Positions 1-5,683 of a stretch of DNA of 7,086 nt are shown piece by piece (position 1 is the first letter of the stretch; the number at the start of each line of letters is the position of its first letter). The DNA lies in assembly GCA_002708395.1 (NCBI GenBank), contig PANP01000099.1, forward strand, positions 1 to 7,086, written 5' to 3'. The stretch comes from Dehalococcoidia bacterium (GTDB lineage: Bacteria > Chloroflexota > Dehalococcoidia > UBA3495). A program made the translations under genes and the position numbers. The notes beneath the pieces were generated by a model. It had not been told where the DNA came from. It did not search any database and saw only the letters and a program-made list of their open reading frames with translations.

Positions 1-28
1 TTTCGTTGCCGTTTGTTGGCCTAGGAAT

Positions 29-235
29 CTAATGGGCTGAGGACTCAGCCTCGAACCCGGATTCCCTGTGGGTCCCGGTGCAGAAAGGTTTGTTTGTTGA
101 ATGACCACAGCGGCAGATAGCCACTGCCTCACCGTCCGGCACCGTGTAATTTTTGCCGTCCTTGTCAGTGATGGTGATGGGACCGGTAAAACGCAGGGGG
201 CCGTTTTCCCGAATTTCGATGTTCACGTCTGCCAT
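29..235 (-). CDS. CDGSH-type iron-sulfur mini-protein, copy 1 (aspartate-less motif)
   Basis: This 68-residue protein is a single-domain CDGSH iron-sulfur protein. The family binds a 2Fe-2S cluster through three Cys and one His as a homodimer and is linked to electron transfer or cluster transfer; the partner here is unknown. The ligands are visible as C41, C43, C52 and H56, with the usual S46 and P50 spacing. The signature usually reads C-D-G-S/T/A-H but here reads C-T-G-T-H, so the near-invariant Asp is Thr53. The N-terminal half (NGPL, then TITDKDGK) matches the usual bacterial beta-sandwich lead-in. I chose the ATG at 235 rather than the longer frame to 286 because GGAGG lies 7 bp upstream (243-247), the length equals that of the neighbouring paralog, and homology begins there. 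No signal peptide or membrane segment is present, so it should be cytosolic. It lies 85 bp downstream of its paralog and is 74% identical to it by my count (50/68). Confidence 0.88.
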   Translation of the reverse strand: MADVNIEIRENGPLRFTGPITITDKDGKNYTVPDGEAVAICRCGHSTNKPFCTGTHRESGFEAESSAH

Positions 236-597
236 TGGAGTTCCTCCGTTACTGAATGTGATCGCCGATAGACAGGCCCGATCCAAAGATCGCTACGCCA
301 GCTAACGTGGTTGTAGATGCTTAATGGGCTGAGGACTCAGCCTCGAAACCGGCGTCACGGTGAGCGGAATCACAGAACGGCTTGTTCCCAGATTCGCCGC
401 AGCGGCATAGGCTTGCCCACTGGCCCTCTGGAATGCTGTATTCCTTGCCATCTTTATCGGTGATGGTAATTGGGCCGGTAACGCGCAGGGGACCGTTCTC
501 TCGAATCTCGATATTGACGCCTGCCATATGAATTCCTCCGTCACATCTGTAATACGGGATAGACCAGCGAGTGGCAATAGGTGCCGAGCCAGCTATC
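30..597 (-). repeat. Tandem duplication of a ~275-bp unit carrying the CDGSH gene and its leader
   Basis: Two direct copies, about 30-305 and 322-597, are offset by about 292 bp. Each contains a whole CDGSH gene plus about 70 bp upstream. The stop-proximal 26 bp (30-55 and 322-347) are identical. Upstream of the ATGs the copies still share the TTCCTCCGT block (ribosome-binding site), a GATAGAC block and a GCCAGCTA block at the same offset, give or take one base. The duplication therefore included the 5' region and is not a recent perfect copy. Copy boundaries are approximate because they were aligned by eye. Confidence 0.75.
321..527 (-). CDS. CDGSH-type iron-sulfur mini-protein, copy 2 (glycine-less motif)
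   Basis: This 68-residue paralog of the gene at 29-235 has the same C-x-C, then C, then H ligand set at C41, C43, C52 and H56. Its signature reads C-D-S-A-H: the Asp is kept but the Gly is replaced by Ser54. A 2Fe-2S cluster is expected from the family, with an electron- or cluster-transfer role; the partner is unknown. The start is the ATG at 527, with GGAGG 7 bp upstream (535-539). The open frame continues to 662, but the added 45 residues do not resemble the family and would cover the intergenic region. The paralogs share identical N- and C-terminal ends (both end EAESSAH) and differ mostly at residues 29-59, around the cluster. The upstream gene is a DHA2 transporter whose stop is 145 bp away. 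Co-transcription or a private promoter are both possible. Confidence 0.88.
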   Translation of the reverse strand: MAGVNIEIRENGPLRVTGPITITDKDGKEYSIPEGQWASLCRCGESGNKPFCDSAHRDAGFEAESSAH

Positions 598-615
598 ACG
601 AATGAAAATTGAGTC

Positions 616-639
616 TGACACTCATAGTTAGGGGTGTCA
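616..639. other. Inverted repeat between the DHA2 transporter and the CDGSH genes
   Basis: TGACAC (616-621) and GTGTCA (634-639) form perfect 6-bp arms around a 12-bp spacer. The site lies 34 bp past the stop of the 673-2163 transporter and 89 bp before the ATG of CDGSH copy 2. It could be an operator. It could also be a weak terminator hairpin, since the minus-strand transcript continues into an AATTTT stretch. A TTGACA hexamer (640-635, minus strand) overlaps the right arm, but no good -10 lies at the right distance, so I do not call a promoter. Confidence 0.3.
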
Positions 640-672
640 AGCTGGTTGGTGACGCTCCACACGTCCCTCGAA

Positions 673-2163
673 TCATTCAGATGCAGGACCGGCCGTTACA
701 GATTCAGGTTGAATTTCTTGGGCAGGTTTCGGGCGTCCTCCTCGCATCACCGCCAGAGATATTCCCACCAGAAGCAGACCGCCCATCATCCAGAATGCCC
801 ACCTGAGTCCGGCCACGAAGGCGTCTGCGACTGCCGGAGAAACGGCGTCCAGGCTTGGTTCTACGCCCCTGGATCCCATGGTGGCGACGACCACGGTGGT
901 GGCGATGGCGATGCTGGTCACGTTTGCCGAATTCCGCACCAGTTGGGTCAAGGCCGAGACCACTCCGTACTGCGCCCGGTCCACCGCGCTCAAAATGGAG
1001 CTGTTGTTGGGCGAATTAAACAGCGCGGTCCCAGTGCTCTGGCACATCAACAAGATGACGATTAATAAGACCGGGGATGACTCTGTGAGAGTGGTGGCCA
1101 TGACGAACCAGGCGGCGGCGGATAGGGAGAGCCCACCCACGGTTAGGCCCTGCCATCCGAAGCGGTCCGACAACCGGCCGGTGATTGGGCCCAGGAGCAC
1201 CATGCACAGGGCCGGAGGTATCAACAACAAGCCCACTTTCCAGGGCTCCATCTCCAGCACCCGCTGTAGGTAAAAGGGCATCATGAACCTGGAAGCCGAG
1301 CTTCCTAGGAATGAGAACCAGCTTGCGGCCACGCCGAGGCTCACCAGTCTCCGCTTGAAAAGCCGGATATCCAGCATCGGCGACGATGAGCGCAACTCCC
1401 ACCAGATGAAGGCAACTCCTGCGATCACCGCGGCCGCTGCTCCCGAAACGATCACACCGGATGTCCAACCCACCCTGTTTCCGTTGCCGACAACCAATAA
1501 GAAAGCCAAGAGGGCCAGACCGGAGAACACCGCGCCGCCCCAGTCAAACCGCTGCCGCGCTTCGCCCTCCACCGTTGGCTCGGGCTTGTCCAAGGGGAGG
1601 ACCATTCCGGAGATGATGATGGTGAAGATCCCGATGGGTACGTTGGCGAAAAACACTGCCTGCCACCCGAAAACGCTGACGAGCAAACCGCCGATGGCCG
1701 GCCCCGCGACTGCCCCCGCGCCAACCACGCTGAGGTGGGTGCCCAACGCCTTGCCCCTCTCAGTTCCAGGAAAGGAGGAGACCACCATGGCGATGCCTGA
1801 GCTCTGCACCATGGCCGAGCCCATGCCCTGAAAGATCTTGGCGGCGATCAACGACCCGAGATTGGGCGATAATCCTGCCAGTCCGGCGGCCACCACGAAG
1901 ATTACCATCCCGCCTACGTACACGTGCTTCCGGCCGATGATGTCGCCGAGACGGCCCATGGGCAGGATCAGGACGCTGATGGCCAGAGCGTAACCCACCA
2001 CGATCCACTGGACGGTAGGAAGGTCGGCGCCGAAATGACGCTCGATGCTGGGCAACGCTACCTGAACGCTTCCGTGGTCGATCACCGAGAGAAAGGTCCC
2101 GATGGCGATGGTGCTGAACACCCACCATTTGAAGTTGGGGCTGGTTTTGATACTGGAAATCAC
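673..2163 (-). CDS. MFS transporter of the DHA2 (EmrB/QacA) 14-helix drug:proton antiporter type
   Basis: This 496-residue inner-membrane protein probably exports drugs or other amphiphilic compounds in exchange for protons; the substrate cannot be read from sequence. Family motifs in order: a D1-like first helix with D29 and ALP at 36-38; motif A GRLGDIIGRK at 70-79 in the helix 2-3 loop; a motif C-like antiporter signature with G154-P155 and G158-G159; W167 with FFANVPIG at 171-178; a second motif A-like GRLSDR at 329-334; and the helix-11 region FNSPNN at 382-387. The length and hydrophobic pattern fit 14 helices with a hydrophilic tail of about 20 residues. The start is GTG at 2163: an in-frame stop at 2175-2173 excludes anything further upstream. 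The best ribosome site is a GGAG 12 nt away, so translation may be weak. The gene follows another MFS gene after 55 bp, which suggests an operon. The usual Thr after the helix-1 Asp is His30 here. Confidence 0.9.
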   Translation of the reverse strand: MISSIKTSPNFKWWVFSTIAIGTFLSVIDHGSVQVALPSIERHFGADLPTVQWIVVGYALAISVLILPMGRLGDIIGRKHVYVGGMVIFVVAAGLAGLSPNLGSLIAAKIFQGMGSAMVQSSGIAMVVSSFPGTERGKALGTHLSVVGAGAVAGPAIGGLLVSVFGWQAVFFANVPIGIFTIIISGMVLPLDKPEPTVEGEARQRFDWGGAVFSGLALLAFLLVVGNGNRVGWTSGVIVSGAAAAVIAGVAFIWWELRSSSPMLDIRLFKRRLVSLGVAASWFSFLGSSASRFMMPFYLQRVLEMEPWKVGLLLIPPALCMVLLGPITGRLSDRFGWQGLTVGGLSLSAAAWFVMATTLTESSPVLLIVILLMCQSTGTALFNSPNNSSILSAVDRAQYGVVSALTQLVRNSANVTSIAIATTVVVATMGSRGVEPSLDAVSPAVADAFVAGLRWAFWMMGGLLLVGISLAVMRGGRPKPAQEIQPESVTAGPASE

Positions 2164-2218
2164 TACTTTAGATTACTCCAGATCCCGCCAATGTCGCGCC
2201 TAACCATTCCAAAGCTGA

Positions 2219-3436
2219 TCAACCGGCCTGCCGCACCCTGGGAAGCACCAGGTAGGATATCGAACCCAAGACGAGACCGACAATGCCAACCGCGGCCAGG
2301 GCGACCACCACGGTTGTCAGGTCAACCAACAACCCCACCGCCAGACTGGACATGAAGACGAACCCCTGGCTGTAAAGATGCAGGCTAGTGATGCGGCTCC
2401 GCAGATGGTCGGGCACCAATGATTGAATCAAAGTGCTGGACGATGTCCGGAAAGTCGCCTGGGCCAGAGACATCAGACCAATCAAGACCGCGGCCGGGAC
2501 CAGCCACGGGGAGTAGGCGAACAGGACCACGGAGGCGGATGAGACCAGAACGGCCCACAGGCAGATCAGTCCCCGGTTGGCGCCGAATCCCACAGAGGCG
2601 ATGGTTATTGCCGACAGAAGCCCGCCGAATCCGGTGACCGCCAGCAGGACTCCGCCCGTGTCGGCACTTCGGTGGAGTACTTCAACGGTGAACACCGGGA
2701 GCACGAACCAAACAGGGTGGAGCAATACGTTGGGTATGAGTCCGACCACCAGAAGGTTCCAGATCACCCGCTCTTGCTTTCTGACGTACCGCAGGCCCTC
2801 CAAAAAATTGGCCAAAGGAGAGCCGCTGGAATCCGCCGGGCGGTGCTGCAGGTAGGGGGTTTTCATGGGCAAGAAGGCCAGCACGGTCGCCGCGTACAAG
2901 CCGGCTTCGATGGCGAAATTCCACGTGAAGCCAATGGTGGTAATCAGGACCCCACCGATGAACGGGCCGATCATTCGGGTGCCGGTGATGGTCAAGGTAT
3001 TGGAGGCGTAGGCATTTACCAAGGCTTCCCTGGGTACGGTGTTGGCCACCAGGGTCTGGCGCATCGTGATGGAGGTCGACCAGCACACTCCCGACACGAA
3101 AACGTAGATGTAAGCGTGCCACCATTCTATGTGTCCGGAGTGCACCACAAGGGCGAAGGCGATCGCCGCCACGGTCATGAAGCTCTGTACCGCCATGACC
3201 AATTTTCTGCGGTCCACCCGGTCGCCCAACACACCGGCCCAAGGGCCCACTACTAGGGTCGGCAAGGTGGTCATTCCGCCCACGGCGACCACTAGGAGTC
3301 CCGAAGACGCGAAAGAATCGGTTAGATCGCGCACCAACCAACCCACGGAAAGTAGTTGCAGCCACTGAGCGGTGTTGGCGAAGAAGTTGGCCACCCAGAG
3401 GAATCGGAAGTCCCGGTAGGCCCGCCAAGAGTCCAA
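2219..3436 (-). CDS. MFS transporter of the MFS_3 / EntS-like 12-helix exporter type
   Basis: This 405-residue membrane protein resembles the MFS_3 family, which includes the enterobactin exporter EntS and many uncharacterised exporters. Evidence: an N-terminus beginning with FRFLW just before helix 1; a motif A-like loop with G71-D72-R73 and RRK at 76-78; the family block from N141 through R154 to GPFIGG at 157-162; and Q338 through VPDHLRSR at 341-348 in the second half. About 12 hydrophobic segments are present and the length is normal. The start is uncertain. The frame is open up to a stop at 3526-3524, but the only conventional start codon near the conserved region is TTG at 3436, and it has no clear Shine-Dalgarno site. 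The gene is probably first in a transcript with the DHA2 transporter 55 bp downstream. It is divergent from the FmdB gene, and a 16-bp palindrome lies about 33 bp upstream. The substrate is unknown; the family name does not imply siderophore export here. Confidence 0.87.
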   Translation of the reverse strand: MDSWRAYRDFRFLWVANFFANTAQWLQLLSVGWLVRDLTDSFASSGLLVVAVGGMTTLPTLVVGPWAGVLGDRVDRRKLVMAVQSFMTVAAIAFALVVHSGHIEWWHAYIYVFVSGVCWSTSITMRQTLVANTVPREALVNAYASNTLTITGTRMIGPFIGGVLITTIGFTWNFAIEAGLYAATVLAFLPMKTPYLQHRPADSSGSPLANFLEGLRYVRKQERVIWNLLVVGLIPNVLLHPVWFVLPVFTVEVLHRSADTGGVLLAVTGFGGLLSAITIASVGFGANRGLICLWAVLVSSASVVLFAYSPWLVPAAVLIGLMSLAQATFRTSSSTLIQSLVPDHLRSRITSLHLYSQGFVFMSSLAVGLLVDLTTVVVALAAVGIVGLVLGSISYLVLPRVRQAG

Positions 3437-3468
3437 TGTCTGGAGACGCCGGCGCGGACGTCTTGTTG

Positions 3469-3484
3469 CAGGACTGGAGTCCTG
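3469..3484. promoter_or_regulatory. Candidate operator palindrome upstream of the MFS_3 exporter gene
   Basis: Seven-base arms CAGGACT and AGTCCTG surround a central GG (3469-3484), a near-perfect dyad suited to a dimeric helix-turn-helix regulator. It lies between the TTG start at 3436 and the divergent FmdB promoter (-35 at 3516), so it could affect either gene. No regulator gene is in the window. The two-base centre is too short for a good RNA loop, which favours a DNA site over a hairpin. Confidence 0.35.
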
Positions 3485-3515
3485 GTCTTGACCCTGCCTA
3501 ACGATGGTGATGCCC

Positions 3516-3544
3516 TTGACGCTTCATATTTCTTTCGGTTAAAT
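3516..3544 (+). promoter_or_regulatory. Sigma70-like promoter for the FmdB-family gene
   Basis: A -35 hexamer TTGACG (3516-3521, 5 of 6 consensus) is followed by a 17-bp spacer and a -10 hexamer TTAAAT (3539-3544, 4 of 6 consensus). Transcription would start near 3551 and give a leader of about 60 nt before the ATG at 3613. It is the best-spaced promoter in this divergent intergenic region. No match of similar quality was seen for the opposite-strand transporter gene. Confidence 0.6.
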
Positions 3545-3612
3545 TCAGTTCAGTGATTCCCGGCCGGCTCCGAACCTGATAGTTGCCGGACGCAAATAAG
3601 TGAGGTGACAAC

Positions 3613-3843
3613 ATGCCTCTGTATGAGTATATCTGTCCCACCTGCAACCATAAGTTTGAAAAACTACAATCAATGAGTGCCGTTGGCGCGGACTGTCCCA
3701 ATTGTGAGCAGCCTGCCAAACGCGCAATCTCAGTGTTCGCGGCTGTAACCAAGGGCGGCAGCGAGATGCCCACGTCCATGGGGCCACTGCCTCCATTGGG
3801 GGGCGGCGGTTGCTGCGGCGGCGGATGTGGCTGCGGCCCCTAA
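3613..3843 (+). CDS. FmdB-family zinc-ribbon protein with Cys/Gly-rich tail
   Basis: This 76-residue protein begins MPLYEYICPTC, the hallmark of the FmdB / putative regulatory zinc-ribbon family (Zn-ribbon_8). Two CxxC knuckles, C8-C11 and C28-C31, should bind one zinc in the first 40 residues. The middle is a short low-complexity linker. The tail holds four more cysteines (C67, C68, C72, C74) among glycines and could bind another metal; similar tails occur in other family members. The family was named after a proposed regulator near formamide/amide-metabolism genes, but its molecular role is not established, so 'regulator' is only a label. The start is firm: GAGGTG (3602-3607) lies 5 nt before the ATG. 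The gene has its own promoter (3516-3544) and terminator (3880-3920), so it is probably monocistronic. No membrane segment is seen. Confidence 0.93.
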   Translation: MPLYEYICPTCNHKFEKLQSMSAVGADCPNCEQPAKRAISVFAAVTKGGSEMPTSMGPLPPLGGGGCCGGGCGCGP

Positions 3844-3879
3844 TATCATTGATAGACCGCGACCACCGAGACTCGCATG

Positions 3880-3920
3880 AAACAGGGGCAAGTGTCGCTT
3901 GCCCCTGTTTCTTTGTTATT
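3880..3920 (+). terminator. Strong intrinsic terminator after the FmdB-family gene
   Basis: A perfect 13-bp stem (3880-3892 paired with 3898-3910) encloses a 5-nt loop and is followed by the T-rich tail CTTTGTTATT (3911-3920). It starts 36 bp after the FmdB stop codon and insulates it from the convergent DUF1461 gene, whose stop is at 3974. Minus-strand transcripts would also form the hairpin but lack a comparable U-tract, so termination in that direction should be weaker. Confidence 0.9.
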
Positions 3921-3973
3921 CTCGAGATTGCGCAGGCCAGATTTTTACGGCCTGTATCCTAGGTTAATCTAGA

Positions 3974-4705
3974 TTAGGCCTCGCGCGCACTTTCCATACC
4001 GGACAATTCCCCTTGCCATCCGGTATACCGACGGTAGACCAGGAAGGAGCTCCCTGCCACGGTCAACACCAGCGCCCCGACGATGGCCCGTACCGCCACC
4101 CACATCGTGGCGTCGAACCAGAAGTCCTGGGGGAAGATGCGGACCAGGTAATCGGTCCGCGGGTCAAGTCGCCAAAAGTCATTGGCGAAACTGAGTTGGT
4201 GGAACTTCAAGAACACGCCGTCGAATCCCACCAAGGCCACGATTCCGAAGACCACCAGCAGCGCCAGAGTCAGCCCTCCGCCCAACGCCATGCGTTTGGC
4301 CAGGTCTGGCACGAACCGCCCCCGTTGTAATGCGAAGCCGACGACGGTCATGGCAGCAAGGTAGACGGCGGAGACCAAGGCCAGAACATAGACGCCGCGC
4401 ACAAGCTGCTTCACGTCTTTCATGTGGGCTACTTCCCGGTCGTTGAATAGGTCTCGTTTCTCGCCTAGGATCCGGGTCTGCACACTGAGCGGTTCGTCCC
4501 CGGAGTTGATGTAACTTCGGATGTCCGCGCCCACCTGACTCAGGTCGGTGTCTGTGATGCCGGAGATGCGGGAGATAGAATACTTCCCAAACCCGTCGTT
4601 GTACAAACCGGGGCTATTGAACGCCCAGGTAACGCTGGCGGTGACCAAGAATAGCGGCACTGCAACGATGAAGAGTGCCCAGGTGACCCAGCCTACACGG
4701 CCCAT
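3974..4705 (-). CDS. TIGR01906/DUF1461 (Lit-like) integral membrane protein
   Basis: This 243-residue protein fits the TIGR01906/DUF1461 family in length and layout: a first helix at about 6-29, an extracytoplasmic domain at about 30-102, then helices near 103-126, 140-162 and 201-223. Characterised Firmicutes members (Lit) move an acyl chain within diacyl lipoproteins to give the lyso-form. Their catalytic dyad is two histidines, by my recollection H85 and H157 in the Bacillus cereus enzyme. Two well-placed histidines are present here: H94 in EVAHMKDVKQL and H169 in LKFHQLSF, followed by NDFW and LDPRTDYL, both typical of the family. That is compatible with transacylase activity, but many distant family members are uncharacterised, so the function is inferred. 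The ATG at 4705 has GGAG (4711-4714) at good spacing. The gene is divergent from mazG and convergent with the FmdB gene. Confidence 0.85.
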   Translation of the reverse strand: MGRVGWVTWALFIVAVPLFLVTASVTWAFNSPGLYNDGFGKYSISRISGITDTDLSQVGADIRSYINSGDEPLSVQTRILGEKRDLFNDREVAHMKDVKQLVRGVYVLALVSAVYLAAMTVVGFALQRGRFVPDLAKRMALGGGLTLALLVVFGIVALVGFDGVFLKFHQLSFANDFWRLDPRTDYLVRIFPQDFWFDATMWVAVRAIVGALVLTVAGSSFLVYRRYTGWQGELSGMESAREA

Positions 4706-4750
4706 GTAATCTCCGTTTTGCGAACTGGATCAGGCTTGCGATTCCCCGTA

Positions 4751-4763
4751 ATTCCATTGGAAT
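4751..4763. promoter_or_regulatory. Short palindrome in the DUF1461-mazG intergenic region
   Basis: ATTCCA and TGGAAT form perfect 6-bp arms around one central base, 46 bp upstream of the DUF1461 start codon and about 40 bp upstream of the mazG -35. The position suits an operator for either gene, but no regulator is known and a site this short can occur by chance. Confidence 0.25.
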
Positions 4764-4802
4764 GTACGCCTGGCGGTTCAACGTAACTTAGCACCGGCCA
4801 GC

Positions 4803-4832
4803 TTGTGAAGCAACCGGCGGTCAATCTATAAT
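4803..4832 (+). promoter_or_regulatory. Promoter of mazG, placed for a leaderless transcript
   Basis: A perfect -10 TATAAT (4827-4832) has a -35-like TTGTGA (4803-4808, 4 of 6 consensus) 18 bp upstream. The A of the mazG ATG (4839) is the seventh base after the -10, the usual transcription start. No Shine-Dalgarno sequence precedes the ATG, which fits an mRNA beginning at AUG. Confidence 0.6.
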
Positions 4833-4838
4833 TCGTCC

Positions 4839-5675
4839 ATGCCACAGCCAAAGAAACCATCCCCCAACCAGCCTGCTTGCAGCGACCTCTTTTCAGATCA
4901 AGAACTGGGCACGTTTCAGACATTGATGGACATCGTCGCCCGGCTGCGCGCGCCCGGCGGCTGCCCCTGGGACCGGGAGCAGACACACGAGTCCCTGAAA
5001 CGCAACCTACTGGAAGAGTCCTACGAGGTCATCGAAGCCATCGACCAGGGCGACCCCACAGTCCTATCAGAAGAACTTGGGGACTTGCTGGTACAGGTTG
5101 CGTTCCACGCTGACATATCCAAAGAAGCAGGCGATTTCCAGTTGGAGGACGTGCTACGCAAGATCAACAGCAAGCTGGTCCGTCGCCACCCCCATGTGTT
5201 CGCCGACGGCCACGCCGAGGACGCCCGGGAGGTGGAGCGAAACTGGGAGCAGATTAAAGCCCAGGAACGCAAGGAAAAAGGGGAAAGCAAATCGCCCGTT
5301 GAAGGTATTCCCGTCGACATGCCGGCCCTAGCCTACGCCCAGTTGATGCAGGACCGCGTTGGCAAGGCGGGGTTCGAGTGGAACGATGTCTCTGGGGTCT
5401 TGGACAAGATCGTGGAAGAGGTCGCCGAGCTGAAGGCGGCGGTTACTCCGGAGGAGAAGATCCATGAACTGGGCGACCTGCTGTTCACCATGGTCAACCT
5501 GGCCCGTTGGTCCGGCGCCCACGCAGAGGATGTCTTGCGCCAGGCCAACCAGCGTTTCGGGAAGCGCTACCTCAGCATGGAGAACCTCGCCGCCGACCGG
5601 AATCTGGACTTCAACGCCCTGCCGCTGGAGCAGAAAGAAGAACTTTGGCAGGAAGCCAAGCGGCTGGTGGGTTAG
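4839..5675 (+). CDS. mazG: Nucleoside triphosphate pyrophosphohydrolase MazG
   Basis: MazG hydrolyses (d)NTPs to (d)NMPs plus pyrophosphate, cleaning nucleotide pools and in some bacteria modulating stress signalling. This 278-residue cytosolic protein has the full two-domain form (the E. coli enzyme is about 263). Domain 1 carries GGCPWDREQTHESLKRNLLEE (40-60; metal ligands E59, E60, E63) and EELGD (E79, D82), then the RRHPHVF block at 115-121. Domain 2 carries EEVAELK (E193, E194, E197) and HELGD (E210, D213). Both EExxE...ExxD metal sites are intact, so both domains could be catalytic. About 25 hydrophilic residues precede the family's conserved start. The ATG at 4839 is preferred because its position matches a leaderless promoter; the alternative Met30 lacks a ribosome site. 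The gene is divergent from the DUF1461 gene and convergent with sppA, leaving 8 bp between stops and no visible classical terminator. Confidence 0.96.
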   Translation: MPQPKKPSPNQPACSDLFSDQELGTFQTLMDIVARLRAPGGCPWDREQTHESLKRNLLEESYEVIEAIDQGDPTVLSEELGDLLVQVAFHADISKEAGDFQLEDVLRKINSKLVRRHPHVFADGHAEDAREVERNWEQIKAQERKEKGESKSPVEGIPVDMPALAYAQLMQDRVGKAGFEWNDVSGVLDKIVEEVAELKAAVTPEEKIHELGDLLFTMVNLARWSGAHAEDVLRQANQRFGKRYLSMENLAADRNLDFNALPLEQKEELWQEAKRLVG

Positions 5676-5683
5676 CCGGTTTC

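Noticed and set aside
528..662. N-terminal extension of CDGSH copy 2 to position 662
   Set aside because: The extra 45 residues do not match the family. A strong GGAGG precedes the ATG at 527, and the paralog starts at the equivalent position.
609..2355. Long plus-strand open frames opposite the DHA2 transporter (e.g. 1283-1831, 1924-2355, 634-1065)
   Set aside because: They are antisense shadows of a GC-rich gene. Their translations are low-complexity and Pro/Arg-rich, match no family I recognise, and lie opposite a well-supported CDS.
2672..3428. Open frames on both strands overlapping the MFS_3 gene
   Set aside because: They are His/Gly/Arg-rich shadow translations with no recognisable domain. 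The 405-residue frame carries the family motifs.
3498..3527. Nine-codon minus-strand ORF (MKRQGHHHR) upstream of the MFS_3 gene, resembling a His-rich leader peptide
   Set aside because: No terminator/antiterminator pair follows it, the downstream gene is a transporter and not a histidine-biosynthesis gene, and a nine-codon ORF is expected by chance.
3498..3796. Minus-strand frames covering the FmdB gene
   Set aside because: They overlap the FmdB CDS, which has a promoter, ribosome site, family motif and terminator. The antisense products have no recognisable features.
3965..3976. 12-bp palindrome TAATCTAGATTA at the DUF1461 stop codon
   Set aside because: It is AT-rich, has no loop, overlaps the stop codon and has no U-tract. 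It is probably coincidental.
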